DNA of 64,000 nt. Origin: Trichocoleus sp. FACHB-40. GTDB taxonomy: Bacteria; Cyanobacteriota; Cyanobacteriia; Cyanobacteriales; FACHB-T130. Made by a program: the position numbers and the translations under genes. Numbering within the stretch: position 1 is the stretch's first letter; the number at the start of each line of letters is the position of its first letter. Under the pieces are notes generated by a model. The model did no database searches and was not told the origin of the DNA. It saw only the letters and a program-made list of their open reading frames with translations. Shown here piece after piece: positions 63,804 to 64,000 of the stretch. The stretch covers positions 23,590-87,589 of the forward strand of contig NZ_JACJPF010000087.1 in the NCBI RefSeq assembly GCF_014695915.1, in the 5' to 3' direction.

Positions 63804-64000
63804 ATGACCACAACCATCCAACAGCGCTCCAGCGCCAACGTATGGCAGCGGTTCTGCGAGTGGGTTACATCGACCGACAACCGCCTGTATGTAGGCTGGT
63901 TCGGCGTTCTGATGATCCCCACCCTGCTATCCGCAACCATCTGCTTCATCATCGCCTTCATCGCCGCTCCCCCAGTGGACATCGACGGTATCCGCGAACC
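63804..64000 (+). CDS. psbA: Photosystem II reaction centre protein D1 (3' end cut)
   Basis: The first 65 codons of the photosystem II D1 protein, cut by the window edge. The frame reads [20 protein letters not shown], then [16 protein letters not shown] (start of the first transmembrane helix) and [15 protein letters not shown], matching the highly conserved D1 N-terminus. D1 binds the pigments and plastoquinone QB on the thylakoid membrane. The codon use is notably GC- and C-rich at third positions compared with neighbours, as expected for a very highly expressed gene. Cyanobacteria have several psbA copies, so which one this is cannot be told. Confidence 0.97.
   Translation, partial: MTTTIQQRSSANVWQRFCEWVTSTDNRLYVGWFGVLMIPTLLSATICFIIAFIAAPPVDIDGIRE

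Noticed and set aside
63797..63982. Minus-strand frame across the psbA start.
   Set aside because: Antisense of the highly conserved D1 coding sequence.
1..64000. CRISPR arrays, tRNA or rRNA genes.
   Set aside because: No regularly spaced identical repeats with unique spacers, no T-loop/acceptor patterns and no rRNA signatures were seen on reading; a covariance-model search would be decisive.

Overview
The window is cyanobacterial chromosome. It carries the start of psbA (photosystem II D1), an sbtA-sbtB bicarbonate-uptake pair next to a beta-carbonic anhydrase, a fused pyrF-pyrE gene, an NB-ARC/WD40 protein, a giant kinase/ATPase/histidine-kinase hybrid, many copies of the HIP1 octamer GCGATCGC, and heptameric short tandem repeats. 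Together these suggest a repeat-rich, probably filamentous cyanobacterium with a large genome. The genus cannot be fixed from the sequence alone.

Layout. 1-3368 (minus): purine/nucleoside-type BMP ABC transporter (binding lipoprotein and two permeases, the second cut by the window edge). 3768-7631: 14-blade WD40 NB-ARC protein. 7702-10745 (minus): transposase-like remnant, M23 peptidase and two small envelope proteins. 11308-14587: two overlapping AAA-like ATPase genes, the second ending in a von Willebrand A domain. 14751-23316 (minus): 2415-residue signalling hybrid and a cyclopropane-fatty-acid-synthase-like methyltransferase. 23911-28170: decayed thioesterase, pentapeptide membrane protein, phosphodiester glycosidase and methylmalonate-semialdehyde dehydrogenase. 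28311-42456: a small nonribosomal peptide locus with an MFS transporter, a C-A-PCP module with an Ile/Val-like pocket, GNAT, SGNH hydrolase, alpha/beta hydrolase, a TubC-C-A-NMT-PCP module with the textbook Leu pocket, a GH1 glycosidase 5 bp downstream, and the stranded tail of another NRPS module. 42581-45017 (minus): a HIP1-free operon of a MORC-like GHKL ATPase, a 23-residue membrane peptide and a sigma-region-4-like HTH protein. 45280-49476: Uma2 nuclease, DUF29, an NRPS-ilvA junk junction, PhyH dioxygenase and GH43. 49735-52164: ilvA remnant and the carbon-concentrating cluster. 52449-64000: ureohydrolase, 5-FTHF cyclo-ligase, APC permease, SDR remnant, ilvA, PemK toxin-antitoxin, TetR with a Coq4-like partner, Spy-like protein, a MITE-like element, pyrFE and psbA.

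Two themes stand out. First, dispersed repeats sit in frame inside many intact proteins (NB-ARC/WD40, M23, histidine kinase, second NRPS), so repeat spread has added peptide linkers at domain boundaries and loops. Second, the NRPS locus is eroding: at least four NRPS-related remnants (thioesterase, two condensation fragments, one carrier-protein tail) and two decayed ilvA 3' ends lie among intact genes, pointing to repeated duplication and deletion. The best candidate for an undescribed functional unit is the ATPase, membrane microprotein and HTH operon at 42581-45017. The ATPase plus vWA pair at 11308-14587 is the second candidate. No rRNA, tRNA or CRISPR array was seen.
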